The notes under the pieces: model-generated
Seen by the model: the letters and a program-made list of their open reading frames with translations, nothing else
What the model was told of the DNA's origin: nothing
Databases searched by the model: none
Shown: positions 44,481-53,935 of the stretch, piece after piece
Position numbering within the stretch: the stretch's first letter is position 1
How the letters are laid out: each line of letters opens with the position of its first letter
Assembly (NCBI RefSeq): GCF_005154805.1
Contig: NZ_CP039727.1
Span: forward strand, 3,221,501-3,285,500
DNA from: Bacillus sp. S3
GTDB taxonomy: Bacteria; Bacillota; Bacilli; Bacillales; Cytobacillaceae
Direction of reading: 5' to 3'
DNA length: 64,000 bases
Program-made: the position numbers and the translations under genes

Positions 44481-44520
44481 AAAAATGGAAGCTCTCTAAA
44501 CGAGAGCTTCCATTTTTTAT
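44481..44520. terminator. Bidirectional terminator
   Basis: AAAATGGAAGCTCTC pairs with GAGAGCTTCCATTTT around TAAAC. Confidence 0.9.
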
Positions 44521-46442
44521 CCTTCTATGGGTTCGGTCGGTAAGACAGCGGTGATACTCTGTAATACGGTTGGATCGATATCTTCATCTATCATGATATG
44601 AACTGTTCCCCTGTCTGTTTCACTGCGAATTAATCTCCCTATGCCTTGACGCAGGCGAAGGAGCATATATGGTAAATCAACCTCAAGGAATGGATGGTCT
44701 ACCCCATCCCTCTTAGCTGTAAAAACGGGATCATTTGGCGGGAACGGAAGGGAAAAGACCAATACATTTTCAAGCGATCTTCCTGGAATGTCAAGCCCTT
44801 CCCAAAGATGAATCGAGCAAAGTATAGCATGCTCCTCATTTTGAAACTTGGAAACGAGCGTGCTGATTTCTTCGTCCCCTTCAAAATAAACAGGATATGG
44901 TAATACTCCCGGCAGGTGTCTTTTAAGATGAGACAGTTCTTCTTTATTATTTAATAGAATTAAGGCTCGTCCCTCGGATTGATGAATGACTTGAGTTAGA
45001 TAATTTATTTTTTCTGCAATGCTTTCTTTTGAAAATCTTGGAAGATAGACTTCCATGTTTTCATCATAGGCAAATGGCGAAGCAACAGAAAACGATAAAT
45101 AATCCTTTATACCAAGACTATTTGCAATATAATCAAATGACTTTTGATTTGACAGTGTCGCTGACGAAAAAACAAATGGCTTTTTCTGTGAAAACACCTC
45201 TTCTCGCATCACTTCTTCGACCATTTTTGGCATAATCACAAGTGTCCGTTCGCCCCTGCTCTCTTCAAACCAGGTGATTCCGTTCAATTCTTGAAGGAAA
45301 AGTGATAATGAATAGGTAATCTGCTCTAAATACTCCTCAACAATCTTTAAATCATACTCATTTATGACATATAACTCACTTTCAAAGACAAGTTCTTCCT
45401 CCAAGGATTGAAGTGTTGACAGTAACTTCCTGCAGGTTTTTAAAACTAAAGGATGCTTCGAAATAATTTGTTTCTCAGATCCCTTTGCATGTGCAGAAAA
45501 TTGAGAGATTGTCTCAAAAAATGCCTCATTTTCTAAAAGTGCTTCTTCTATTGTGTATAATGTTTTCTCTCTGACTTCGTTTTCCATCAGCCTAGTAAGC
45601 AAAGTATCCAAGGTATAATCAGTAAACCGGTAACTTAATGCTTTTTGTGCAGCAAATTCAAGCAGATGGCCCTCATCAAATACAATGGAAGAATGGTCCG
45701 GCAACAGCGGCAGCTGCCCTTCCCGCTTTCTTGATTCCTTCGTCCAAATATGTTCCATATAGAAATCATGGGAGCAGATAATTAAATCAGTCGAATGCCT
45801 GTAATATTCCCTGTGCAGAGTTAATCCGCAACGGTGGCGCTTTTCACAGGAAAAGCAATCCTGAAGAGGATCCCAATTTACATTGCTCCATATTTCATCA
45901 GACAAATGCGGAAAATCACGTCTGTCTCCGTATTTTTCAAAAGACTGCATCGAGCCGCCCGTGTGAATAAAGTCGGGCAGCTTTAGATACAAATCGGAAA
46001 TCTCATCTGAAAAATCGTTATTCCGAACCTGATCAAGCTTTTTTAAACACAGGTACTGATCACGGGATTTAGCCAGGCGAACATCAATATTTAACCCGAG
46101 TACCCTTTCGAGCTTTGCAATATCTCCCTCTTTTTTTACCAACTGCTCTATAAGTGTCTCATCTGCACATGCAATGACGGCTGGCCTATTCGTGTAGCGG
46201 GCATACATGATTGCATACAGTAAATAAACAATTGTTTTCCCTGTCCCGACTCCTGCTTCGGCGAACATTATTTTTTTATCCTTGAAGGCCTTTTCCAATT
46301 GGAAGGCCATATAAATTTGTTCGTCCCTTAGTTCGAAGCCGGCATCAGGCAAAATATCATAGAATAGATCGCCAATCCATTCTCCTAATTTGTCATAAAA
46401 GGACTCAGTCTTGGAAACTTCAAACGGTATCCGTTTTTGCAT
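44517..46442 (-). CDS. ypvA: DinG-family ATP-dependent helicase (YpvA)
   Basis: 641 aa superfamily 2 XPD-like helicase. Walker A AGVGTGKTIVYLLYA, motif II VFDEGHLLEFA, motif VI LRQGIGRLIRSETDRG. Four Cys for a 4Fe-4S cluster lie between motifs Ia and II (QYLCLKKLD; CFSCEKRHRCGL). It unwinds DNA 5' to 3' and is linked to resolving R-loops or replication conflicts. GGGGAGG precedes the ATG. Confidence 0.92.
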   Translation of the reverse strand: MQKRIPFEVSKTESFYDKLGEWIGDLFYDILPDAGFELRDEQIYMAFQLEKAFKDKKIMFAEAGVGTGKTIVYLLYAIMYARYTNRPAVIACADETLIEQLVKKEGDIAKLERVLGLNIDVRLAKSRDQYLCLKKLDQVRNNDFSDEISDLYLKLPDFIHTGGSMQSFEKYGDRRDFPHLSDEIWSNVNWDPLQDCFSCEKRHRCGLTLHREYYRHSTDLIICSHDFYMEHIWTKESRKREGQLPLLPDHSSIVFDEGHLLEFAAQKALSYRFTDYTLDTLLTRLMENEVREKTLYTIEEALLENEAFFETISQFSAHAKGSEKQIISKHPLVLKTCRKLLSTLQSLEEELVFESELYVINEYDLKIVEEYLEQITYSLSLFLQELNGITWFEESRGERTLVIMPKMVEEVMREEVFSQKKPFVFSSATLSNQKSFDYIANSLGIKDYLSFSVASPFAYDENMEVYLPRFSKESIAEKINYLTQVIHQSEGRALILLNNKEELSHLKRHLPGVLPYPVYFEGDEEISTLVSKFQNEEHAILCSIHLWEGLDIPGRSLENVLVFSLPFPPNDPVFTAKRDGVDHPFLEVDLPYMLLRLRQGIGRLIRSETDRGTVHIMIDEDIDPTVLQSITAVLPTEPIEG

Positions 46443-46489
46443 AATCTACCTCCCCAATGAACCATTTCATTACTTGATAATTATTTCGG

Positions 46490-47629
46490 CTAATCCTGAC
46501 GAGGCGGCCGTTTCCCCCAATATTGATATAAATCTGTCCGGATAAATCCGTTAAAAAGTTTTCGTTTCTTTGTTGCCGGCTTTCCATATAATTGTTCAAA
46601 CTCTTCATTCGAGGTCATGATATAAATCGACCACGTATCAAGATTGCTGAATGCCCGACCCATTTCTTTGTACATCTGTTCGACAGCCATTTTATCCCCT
46701 AATCTTTCACCGTATGGGGGATTCCCGACAATGACACCGTATTCTTTATTCGTAGAAATGTCTCTGACCTGCATTTGTTTAAAATGAATTAAATCACCAA
46801 ACCCTGCTTCAAAGGCATTCTCCTGAGCAATTCTAACCATCCTATGATCAATATCAGAACCTGTTATGTCTAGTGGCTGGTCATAATTTGCCAGGTCTTC
46901 TGCTTCAGTTCGAGCCTCATCCCAAACCTTGGGAGAAATCCAATTCCAACCCTCTGAAACAAATTCCCGATTAAAGCCTGGAGCAATATTTTGGCCAATC
47001 ATTGCCGCTTCAATGGGGATAGTACCAGAACCGCAGAAAGGGTCTATAAAAGGACGATCTGCTTTCCAATTGGTTAACATTACAAGGGCGGCAGCGAGTG
47101 TCTCCTTTAATGGTGCTTCCCCTTGGTCGATTCGATAACCTCTCTTATGAAGGCCCTGACCGCTTGCATCAATCGTAATCGTCGCCACATCCTTCAGCAA
47201 GGCAACTTCAATACGGTAAAGAGCTCCATTTTCCTCAAACCAAGTACTTCGTTTATAGTGCATTTTTAGACGTTCTACAACTGCTTTTTTGACAATCGCC
47301 TGGCAGTCTGACACACTAAAAAGCTTTGATTTAACAGATTTTCCAATGACGGGAAATTCCGCATCCTCAGGCAGGAATTTTTCCCATGGCAGTGCTTTCG
47401 TCTTTTCAAATAATTCATCAAAGGTAAATGCTTTAAATTCGCCAACCTTGATCTTGATTCTGTCTGCCGTTCGAAGCCATAAATTACTGCGGGCAATGGC
47501 AGTTTCGTCCCCCGTGTATGTTACCTTCCCATTCTCTACTTCACAGTCGTATCCAAGCGACCTTACCTCTTTTGCAACCAAAGACTCTAGTCCCATTGCC
47601 GCCGTAGCGATTATTTGATAATTTCCCAT
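46490..47629 (-). CDS. ypsC: THUMP-domain rRNA methyltransferase (YpsC, RlmL-N-like)
   Basis: 379 aa. An N-terminal ferredoxin-like/THUMP domain (residues about 1-155) precedes a Rossmann methyltransferase with FIDPFCGSGTIPIEAAMIG (motif I) and IVGNPPYGERLG (motif IV, N6/N2-type NPPY). It is homologous to the N-terminal half of E. coli RlmL, which makes m2G2445 in 23S rRNA. AGGGTGA precedes the ATG; ypvA follows 47 bases later. Confidence 0.9.
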   Translation of the reverse strand: MGNYQIIATAAMGLESLVAKEVRSLGYDCEVENGKVTYTGDETAIARSNLWLRTADRIKIKVGEFKAFTFDELFEKTKALPWEKFLPEDAEFPVIGKSVKSKLFSVSDCQAIVKKAVVERLKMHYKRSTWFEENGALYRIEVALLKDVATITIDASGQGLHKRGYRIDQGEAPLKETLAAALVMLTNWKADRPFIDPFCGSGTIPIEAAMIGQNIAPGFNREFVSEGWNWISPKVWDEARTEAEDLANYDQPLDITGSDIDHRMVRIAQENAFEAGFGDLIHFKQMQVRDISTNKEYGVIVGNPPYGERLGDKMAVEQMYKEMGRAFSNLDTWSIYIMTSNEEFEQLYGKPATKKRKLFNGFIRTDLYQYWGKRPPRQD

Positions 47630-47741
47630 ATTTTCACCCTTAAGTATTTTTCAATTGTTATGTATCTGTCCACTTCTGAACAACGGTATATTCGCTTTCA
47701 TTATTGACAAAAAGCAACGAAGGAATGCAATTAGAACCAAT

Positions 47742-47771
47742 AAAAAAGCTCCCCATATCAGGAGAGCCGTT
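47742..47771 (-). terminator. Terminator of rnpB
   Basis: Minus strand GGCTCTCC / GGGGAGC stem, loop TGATAT, tail TTTTTT, about 20 bases after the mature 3' end. Confidence 0.8.
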
Positions 47772-47790
47772 AAATATCCAGCAAACATTC

Positions 47791-48210
47791 CCATTAATAA
47801 CGTTCTGTAAGCCATGTTCTGTACCATAGTACTGCAAACGACTTTCGTCTCGTACTTAGGTGGTAATCATCTATCTACAGATTCACTTAGGAATCTGTCC
47901 TTCTCCTCGTTCAATTCCTCAGAGAAAGCGCCCCTACCATTATTTGGGTTTCTCGCTCGTGGGGTTTACCCGTTCCACCCTTTCCATTTCTGGAAAGGCT
48001 ACGTCACTGTGGCACTTTTATAGGTATTCATACCATATCCGAGAAGGACTTAGGTATTTTCCCGGCCGTCAGCTGGTTTACACCCAACTGCCCTAGCTTA
48101 TCGTTTCGCTAGGCACGAACACTACAGGCATCTCAGCCTGTGCGAGCATGGACTTTCCTCAACAATTCGCATTAAGCTTATTGCAGCGATTACCCGAACG
48201 TCATTAATGA
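47791..48210 (-). ncRNA. rnpB: RNase P RNA, Bacillus type (type B)
   Basis: The minus strand contains the universal CR-I block GAGGAAAGTCCATGCTCGCA and the downstream blocks GTAGTGTTCGTGCCTAGCGA, AAAGTGCCACAGTGACG, GAGCGAGAAACCC and GGAGAAGGACAG, in the same order as B. subtilis rnpB. The 5' ATTAATGACGTT pairs with 3' AACGTTATTAAT to close helix P1, which sets the ends within a few bases. About 420 nt. It is the ribozyme that matures tRNA 5' ends. Location between ypsC and gpsB is conserved. Confidence 0.96.
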
Positions 48211-48280
48211 TACTTTATTATTATATGTTTTTCCTGCTGTTTATTCAATGGTTTTTATTAGTAAATTGAGGAACAAACTG

Positions 48281-48583
48281 TCATTCGTATAATTTACTGC
48301 CAAAAACATGCTTTTCTAAATTGGATAATCGTTTTAAAATATCAAAATTGGTCGTACCGGCAGGTTGTGCTGCAGGCTGTCTCTTTGACGAATCCTCAAG
48401 CTGTTTACGCAGCCTTAGATTTTCTTGCTGCAGATCCTCTAATTCCTGGTGGAACGTTTCATAATCTTTTATGATTAGATCCAAAAATTTATCAACATCT
48501 TCTTGTTTGTACCCTCTTACACCTGTTTTAAACTCTTTTTCTAAAATATCCTTAGCTGTTAATTTCACCTTATCAGCCAACAT
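48281..48583 (-). CDS. gpsB: Cell-cycle regulator GpsB
   Basis: 100 aa from ATG 48583 with TGAGGTGAT upstream. DivIVA-like N-terminus ([38 protein letters not shown]) and a coiled coil, then a short C-terminal helix ([16 protein letters not shown]). It shuttles PBP1 (PonA, encoded at 60.5 kb here) between division and elongation sites. Confidence 0.95.
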   Translation of the reverse strand: MLADKVKLTAKDILEKEFKTGVRGYKQEDVDKFLDLIIKDYETFHQELEDLQQENLRLRKQLEDSSKRQPAAQPAGTTNFDILKRLSNLEKHVFGSKLYE

Positions 48584-48719
48584 CCAAATCACCTCAAGTT
48601 TAGCCAATCATTACCTATTATTTTTTCAAAAATAAGTCCTTTTGTCAATTTTCTTTTGTTTTAAATAATAATGGTTAGCAAAATTACTTCATTATATGAC
48701 TAAACAACTTAAACATTCG

Positions 48720-49280
48720 TTAAAAATCAGACAATTTATCTTGTTCTTCCTCTACAATCATTTGTAAGTCGTAAAAAGTAATTAATTCAATCGAATAGTG
48801 GTTGTTTTTTTGATATTCAACTGCTAGCTCATATACGTATTTCGGGCTTCCTTCCTTTTCCTGATCATAAAGAAGAAGGAGTCCGTCACTTTTTTCGACG
48901 AAAAATTGATTTTTCAAACGGAATTGCCATGGTTTCTCATATCCCTTTTTCGTAACAGAATCGATGTAATCAGCCCCGGCCAATACCGACGCATACCATT
49001 CCTTGTTTATTTCATTCCAGGTTGCTTCCTGATCAAGAAAAGGTGTGATCACCGCCAGTTTCAAATCTGGAAATTCATTTTGCAAGTCAAAAACAACCTC
49101 GGCCGCCCACAGCTCTACCCCTAATTGGCCGCTTATCAGCACCCATTCTAATCCTTCCTCAATTAAAGGAAGTAATGATTTCTTGATGGCGGTCTTAATA
49201 AATAGGGCAGACGGGTGGTCTTTTTTAAAAATTCCTAATTCAAATGGTTTGTAACCTGAAATTGCCAAAACTTTAATCAA
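48720..49280 (-). CDS. ypsA: YpsA-family protein (DUF1273, SLOG fold)
   Basis: About 186 aa from TTG 49280; the RBS AAAGGGGA fits this start better than the adjacent TTG at 49283. Motifs: [30 protein letters not shown] and [17 protein letters not shown]. YpsA affects cell division and oxidative stress in Firmicutes; a nucleotide-derived ligand is suspected from the SLOG fold. Confidence 0.9.
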   Translation of the reverse strand: MIKVLAISGYKPFELGIFKKDHPSALFIKTAIKKSLLPLIEEGLEWVLISGQLGVELWAAEVVFDLQNEFPDLKLAVITPFLDQEATWNEINKEWYASVLAGADYIDSVTKKGYEKPWQFRLKNQFFVEKSDGLLLLYDQEKEGSPKYVYELAVEYQKNNHYSIELITFYDLQMIVEEEQDKLSDF

Positions 49281-49360
49281 CAATGTTCCCCTTTTGCAAA
49301 AATATTTTAAAATGGACAAACATTTTTATAAAAAAAGCATAACATATAGTAAATAAAAAT

Positions 49361-49387
49361 AAAAAAACAAGGGCTAAGAAGCCCTTG
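49361..49387 (-). terminator. Terminator of cotD
   Basis: Minus strand CAAGGGC / GCCCTTG around TTCTTA followed by seven T. Confidence 0.85.
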
Positions 49388-49406
49388 AAATTACCTTCAT
49401 TCCTGT

Positions 49407-49772
49407 TTAAGGTCTAGGACCCATATATGGTCCAGGTGCAAAGCCTGGGGCTCCCATGCCTGGGCCTCCCATACCGAAGCCTGGACCTCCCATTCCAAAT
49501 CCTGGGCCTCCTGCTCCAAAGCCTGGGACGGCATTAGCAGCTGGCATTGCACCAGTTGCACATGGGTTACAGCAGTTAATGTGCTGATTACATACCTCTT
49601 CACAGCATGATGCTGTTTGTGGACAGTAATGTTTATGTTGATACATGTGGTGATTCACCGTTGTAGTGTGTACTGGATGAATATGCGGCACCACCGTAGA
49701 TGAGAATGTATGGTTCACAATCTGCTGTGTCGGATGGATGACTGGCGGCGCGAAATTAGTTCCAAGAAACAT
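49407..49772 (-). CDS. cotD: Spore coat protein CotD-like
   Basis: 121 aa. His-rich N-terminal half (NHTFSSTVVPHIHPVHTTT, HHMYQHKHYC), a Cys cluster (CCEEVCNQHINCCNPC) and a Gly/Met/Pro-rich tail with repeats of GGPGFGM. The first two features match CotD, a late (mother-cell) coat protein; the repeat tail is an addition. A shadow ORF in another frame is not real. Confidence 0.85.
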   Translation of the reverse strand: MFLGTNFAPPVIHPTQQIVNHTFSSTVVPHIHPVHTTTVNHHMYQHKHYCPQTASCCEEVCNQHINCCNPCATGAMPAANAVPGFGAGGPGFGMGGPGFGMGGPGMGAPGFAPGPYMGPRP

Positions 49773-49902
49773 TATAAACTCTCCCTTCGAATATTCTGTT
49801 TACATTAACAGCCTATGTTGAAGGAGTTATTCTTGTACTAAGGAAAATACCTATTTTTAGCTTATCGGTAGTTATTAGGCCACATGCAAACTTCCGCATC
49901 AG

Positions 49903-49998
49903 CTATAACATCGAATAAAAGCTATCTTTTAAGCTTGTAAAAACGACGGCAGTCAGACACACAACAATAAAAAATAAGAATAATATCGCTTTATACAT
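49903..49998 (-). CDS. 31-aa hydrophobic peptide
   Basis: ATG 49998 with GGAG 8 bases upstream; TAG at 49905-49903. One membrane helix (ILFLFFIVVCLTAVVFTS) between MYKA and a polar end. It lies in the 395-base gap between mrfB and cotD. No family recognised; tiny membrane peptides of this kind are frequent in sporulating bacilli. The rest of the gap shows no other gene. Confidence 0.45.
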   Translation of the reverse strand: MYKAILFLFFIVVCLTAVVFTSLKDSFYSML

Positions 49999-50167
49999 GT
50001 TACCAGCTCCATTAGGTTTTTAAAGGAGTTTTTTACAACCCAATTTCACATTTTACCTTTTTCTACACAGATAAACAATATGAGTTTGCTGGTTTTTAAG
50101 ATTAATTTATTAAGATTTTGTGACAAAAGATTAAACGTTACCAAAAATCTTTTGAAGAGGATTAATT

Positions 50168-51445
50168 TTACCGTTTTTTGCGCTTATCCGGAATTTTAAG
50201 CAATTTTCGTTCCAGCCGTTTTAGTCTTATTTCAAACTGCTCCAACGTGTCACGTTTTTTTACATTTTCTGGGATTTTAGTTTGTGATAGTAGCAAGATC
50301 GCTTTTTGGCAATACTTTAAAGCAAGCTTGTAATTTATTATTCTATGCTCATAGATTTTGGCTAGCTCGAGTAATGCCTCTAACTCCATCCGATCATCAC
50401 CACAATTAACAATATCATAAAATAATTTCCGCGCCATTTCCCAATTGCGTTCTTTTTTTTGCTGGTAAGCCAAAATGAGCTTTGCCTGAAAGGATGTAAC
50501 ATCATTGCCGACTGTAAGTTGGCTCAATACTTTTTCTGCTTCGTTTTTTTCTCCTATAGATGCAAACCAACGTCCAACTTCAAAGGATTCGATGCGTGTT
50601 TGCTTACGGTCGATCCCGCATAGTTGAAAAGTGAGATGTGTATATAAGGTAACCAGTGATAAGATGTCTATTTCGTTATGTTTTAGAATCCCAAGCATGC
50701 CATCCGGCTGTTTCCGTTCAACAAAATCAAAATAAATAATTGGGGCTAAAAATCCTGGAATATCATCCACTCTTTCTACCCCTAGGACCTCTTTTTCAAC
50801 AATCGCTAATTTCATTCGCTCTAATTTATGCTTCCAGAGCCTTTTCGCTGCATGATAGAGATCGAAATGGCCAAACGCTGGCAGCTGTGGTACGTGCTCC
50901 CTAACCAACGTATGTCTTGTTCTCACTTGAGGCCAGTCAAATGATTTTCCATTGTAAGTAACAAGCGTGCGATAGTTCACTTTTTCCAAAAAGCTTTGAT
51001 ATAAAGGTACCTCTGCACCCGGATGCGGAAGGATATGTTGTCTGACGATTAGCTGGTCGCCAGAAATACTTGCGTATCCCAGGATAAAAATAGTATTTCC
51101 AACCCCGCCGCCCAATCCGGTTGTTTCTGTATCAAAAAAAAAGAATTCCTCCGCTTGGTAGCCTTCCGCTGATAAGGGATGGCTGACTGGATGCTTATTC
51201 CAAAGAGCAACGGCAGTAAGAAAATCATGAAAACAGTAATGCCCATGCTGTTGAGATAATGGGTATTTCACTTCCCTTATTAAGCAATAATTTTCATCCA
51301 TATAATAAGGGAAAACATAATTCTGTTCCCATTTTTCACTAAAAGGCACCTCGACTCGGGCAGGCTCAAGGTGTGGAGCCTTTTCAGGCGGTCCTCCAGC
51401 TGAAAGATGAGGCTTTAAGCGATTCAACTTACTTTTTAAAGACAT
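50168..51445 (-). CDS. mrfB: Mitomycin repair exonuclease MrfB (YprB)
   Basis: 425 aa from ATG 51445 with AAAGGGGAG upstream; overlaps the mrfA end by 17 bases. DEDD exonuclease core: FFFFDTETTGLGGG, LVTYNGKSFDWPQV and HNEIDILSLV; C-terminal TPR-like helices (NEAEKVLSQL; KLALKYCQKAI). With MrfA it repairs mitomycin C adducts in B. subtilis. Confidence 0.92.
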   Translation of the reverse strand: MSLKSKLNRLKPHLSAGGPPEKAPHLEPARVEVPFSEKWEQNYVFPYYMDENYCLIREVKYPLSQQHGHYCFHDFLTAVALWNKHPVSHPLSAEGYQAEEFFFFDTETTGLGGGVGNTIFILGYASISGDQLIVRQHILPHPGAEVPLYQSFLEKVNYRTLVTYNGKSFDWPQVRTRHTLVREHVPQLPAFGHFDLYHAAKRLWKHKLERMKLAIVEKEVLGVERVDDIPGFLAPIIYFDFVERKQPDGMLGILKHNEIDILSLVTLYTHLTFQLCGIDRKQTRIESFEVGRWFASIGEKNEAEKVLSQLTVGNDVTSFQAKLILAYQQKKERNWEMARKLFYDIVNCGDDRMELEALLELAKIYEHRIINYKLALKYCQKAILLLSQTKIPENVKKRDTLEQFEIRLKRLERKLLKIPDKRKKR

Positions 51446-53738
51446 GCTGCGCTCCCCTTTCTGGGTTAGAAGGGTGTAGGAAGGCATCAATTATTTTCAA
51501 AGAATCTTTTTTCGCCGTCTCACTAATCGTTTCTGCACCAATACATGAAGGACATCCGGATTCACATTGACATCGGTTAATCATCTTTTTTGCTTCGGTG
51601 AATACCTTAGACATTCCGCTATAAATTTTTTCACTTAAGCCGATCCCGCCAGGATACCGGTCATAAAAGAAGATCGATGGTTTTTCATTATGATCTGCCT
51701 TCACTTGTGGAATCACGTGTATATCTTGGGGGTCAGCCATAACGAATAATGGCGCAATATGATTTAGAGCGTGCGCGGCCCCGACAAGTCCTTGCTCAAG
51801 GCGTTCATGCCCCATTTCTGCAAGCGCCTTATTCATAGAAATCCACGCAGCGCTTGTATGAAGTTCTTCTTCCGGGAGATGAATGGGTCCTGAGCCTATA
51901 TTTTCATGGGTCTCGAATTTAATCTTTTTAAAAATCGTTGCCATTGCCCGCACACTAACATCTCCATAGCCAATTTCGACTTTCTCCATCCTTTGCAGCT
52001 TATCCACTTCCAACACTTTTAATTGAACAGCTAAATTTGCATCGGTAAAATAATCAACTGCTACTTCCCTGACAAACGCCTTTTTCTCTTCCCAATCAAG
52101 CTTTTCGACTTGGAATTGTCTGCCCTGATGTAAATAAATGGCCTCGTCATGGAGCAGCGTCATCGCCGAAAATCGATCCATTTCACCAATGACTTTGACA
52201 TTAGCTGTTTCTGATTGATCAACAATGACGACATTTTCCTGTGATGCTGAACGCAAGCTAATATTATGTGCCGGAAAAGAATCATTCATCCAATACCACT
52301 TATCTCCATTTTGGTATAGTACTCGTTCTTCAGTTAAATATTCCAATAATTCCTCTGTCCCAACATTTCCAAACGACTCCCCCAGTTTAAATGGCAGCTC
52401 ATAAGCTGCACATTTCATATGATCAATTAATATGATGAGGTTATCGGGGTTAATTCGCGCTGTTTCAGGACTTTTATGAAAAAAGTAATCCGGGTTCTGA
52501 ATGATATATTGGTCAAGCGGGCTTGAACTCGCCACCATAATGACCAGGGCTTCCCCATGCCTTCTTCCAGCCCTGCCCGCTTGCTGCCACGCACTCGAGA
52601 TCGTCCCTGGATAGCCTGTCATAATGCAAACCTGTAGTGATCCTATATCGACACCTAGCTCAAGAGCATTCGTACTGACAACACCATAAATGTCACCTTG
52701 ACGCAGGCCCTTTTCAATTTTTCTTCTTTCTGTAGGGAGATATCCACCGCGATATCCCATAATTGATTTAGAACCTAACTGGTTTTTCACTAATTCTTGT
52801 AAATAGGTCAAAATAATTTCCACGCGGACCCTGCTCCTGGCAAAAACTATCGTTTGAATTTTATTTTTTAATAGTTCGCCGGCGATTTTCCGAACCTCAA
52901 GCGTGGCACTTCTTCTAATATTTAACGGCTTATTAATAATCGGCGGATTATAGAAGAGGAAATGCTTCGTGCCACTTGGGGCACCGTTATTATCAATCAA
53001 GTGCATCTTTTCCTCGGTCAATCTCTCCGCTAGCTCCAGTGGATTGGCAATCGTTGCTGATGTACAAATAAACACTGGACTGCTGCCATAATAGCTGCAA
53101 ATCCGCTTTAATCTTCTAATGACATTGGCCACATGGCTGCCAAATACACCTCGGTACGTATGGAGTTCATCAATTACCACAAATTTAAGATTTTCAAACA
53201 GTGATACCCATTTGGTATGGTGCGGCAGAATAGCTGAATGGAGCATGTCAGGATTAGTAATAACGACATGTCCTGCCTGTCTCACTCTTTGACGAATAGT
53301 TGCCGGTGTATCTCCATCGTACGTGTAGCTGTTAATATTGACCCCCGCAGCTTGAATCAATTCATTCATCTCACTCTTTTGGTCCTGGGCAAGTGCCTTA
53401 GTTGGAAACATATACAGGGCTCTTGCATTCGGGCTGGAAAGAATGGATTGAAGAACCGGAAGATTATAACAAAGTGTTTTCCCTGAAGCAGTTGGGGTTA
53501 CGGCTACGATGCTCTCTTTCAGCATAATCTTTTCATACGCTGATTTTTGATGGGTATACAGCTTTTCAATCCCCCTGCTATGCAGAGCATTTATTAATGC
53601 AGGGTGCAGGTCATTTGGCAGCGTACTCGTTTGGGGCGGTTTTTCTGCGATAGTCTGCCATGTAACGATATTTTCTTTAAATTCATTATTTATCTTTAAT
53701 TCATTCAAAATGTCTTGTAGGCTTTTTCTTAATTTCAT
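51429..53738 (-). CDS. mrfA: Mitomycin repair helicase MrfA (YprA)
   Basis: 769 aa DEAD/DEAH helicase. Walker A VTPTASGKTLCYN, motif II VIDELHTYRGVFG, motif VI QQAGRAGRRHGEA, and a C-terminal zinc-type cluster CQCESGCPSCIG (the MrfA-specific four Cys). It is a 3'-5' DNA helicase acting with MrfB, independent of UvrABC. The start has GAGGTGAGG upstream. Confidence 0.94.
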   Translation of the reverse strand: MKLRKSLQDILNELKINNEFKENIVTWQTIAEKPPQTSTLPNDLHPALINALHSRGIEKLYTHQKSAYEKIMLKESIVAVTPTASGKTLCYNLPVLQSILSSPNARALYMFPTKALAQDQKSEMNELIQAAGVNINSYTYDGDTPATIRQRVRQAGHVVITNPDMLHSAILPHHTKWVSLFENLKFVVIDELHTYRGVFGSHVANVIRRLKRICSYYGSSPVFICTSATIANPLELAERLTEEKMHLIDNNGAPSGTKHFLFYNPPIINKPLNIRRSATLEVRKIAGELLKNKIQTIVFARSRVRVEIILTYLQELVKNQLGSKSIMGYRGGYLPTERRKIEKGLRQGDIYGVVSTNALELGVDIGSLQVCIMTGYPGTISSAWQQAGRAGRRHGEALVIMVASSSPLDQYIIQNPDYFFHKSPETARINPDNLIILIDHMKCAAYELPFKLGESFGNVGTEELLEYLTEERVLYQNGDKWYWMNDSFPAHNISLRSASQENVVIVDQSETANVKVIGEMDRFSAMTLLHDEAIYLHQGRQFQVEKLDWEEKKAFVREVAVDYFTDANLAVQLKVLEVDKLQRMEKVEIGYGDVSVRAMATIFKKIKFETHENIGSGPIHLPEEELHTSAAWISMNKALAEMGHERLEQGLVGAAHALNHIAPLFVMADPQDIHVIPQVKADHNEKPSIFFYDRYPGGIGLSEKIYSGMSKVFTEAKKMINRCQCESGCPSCIGAETISETAKKDSLKIIDAFLHPSNPERGAQHVFKK

Positions 53739-53762
53739 ATCCTCACCTCATTACTTTCCTAT

Positions 53763-53783
53763 ATTTTAACGAATAGACGTTCG
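53763..53783 (-). promoter_or_regulatory. mrfA promoter with LexA-like box
   Basis: CGAAT-AGAC-GTTCG at 53770-53783 matches the Bacillus SOS box CGAAC-N4-GTTCG at 9 of 10 bases. It sits directly upstream of a minus-strand -10 TAAAAT (53768-53763), i.e. between -10 and -35, a classical repressor position. Confidence 0.6.
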
Positions 53784-53935
53784 ACATTAAAGCAAAAAAC
53801 AAAAATATCTTCTACCAATTAAAAGAAAAAACAGACGGACACTCTATTTATGTAAAATATAACATGAAGGAAATTAAACTATTAGTGAATTTTTGATACA
53901 ATAGAGATAACAGAAATAAATTTGAAGGTGATTGA

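Noticed and set aside
47814..48096. Plus-strand ORFs of 69 and 78 aa
   Set aside because: They lie antisense to rnpB and reflect RNA structure, not protein coding.
49397..49603. 68-aa minus-strand ORF overlapping cotD
   Set aside because: It is a frame-shifted reading of the Gly/Pro repeat; the CotD frame has His and Cys clusters typical of the family.
53860..53902. Search for a Crp/Fnr site before paralogue 2
   Set aside because: The -41.5 position holds no TGTGA/TCACA match.
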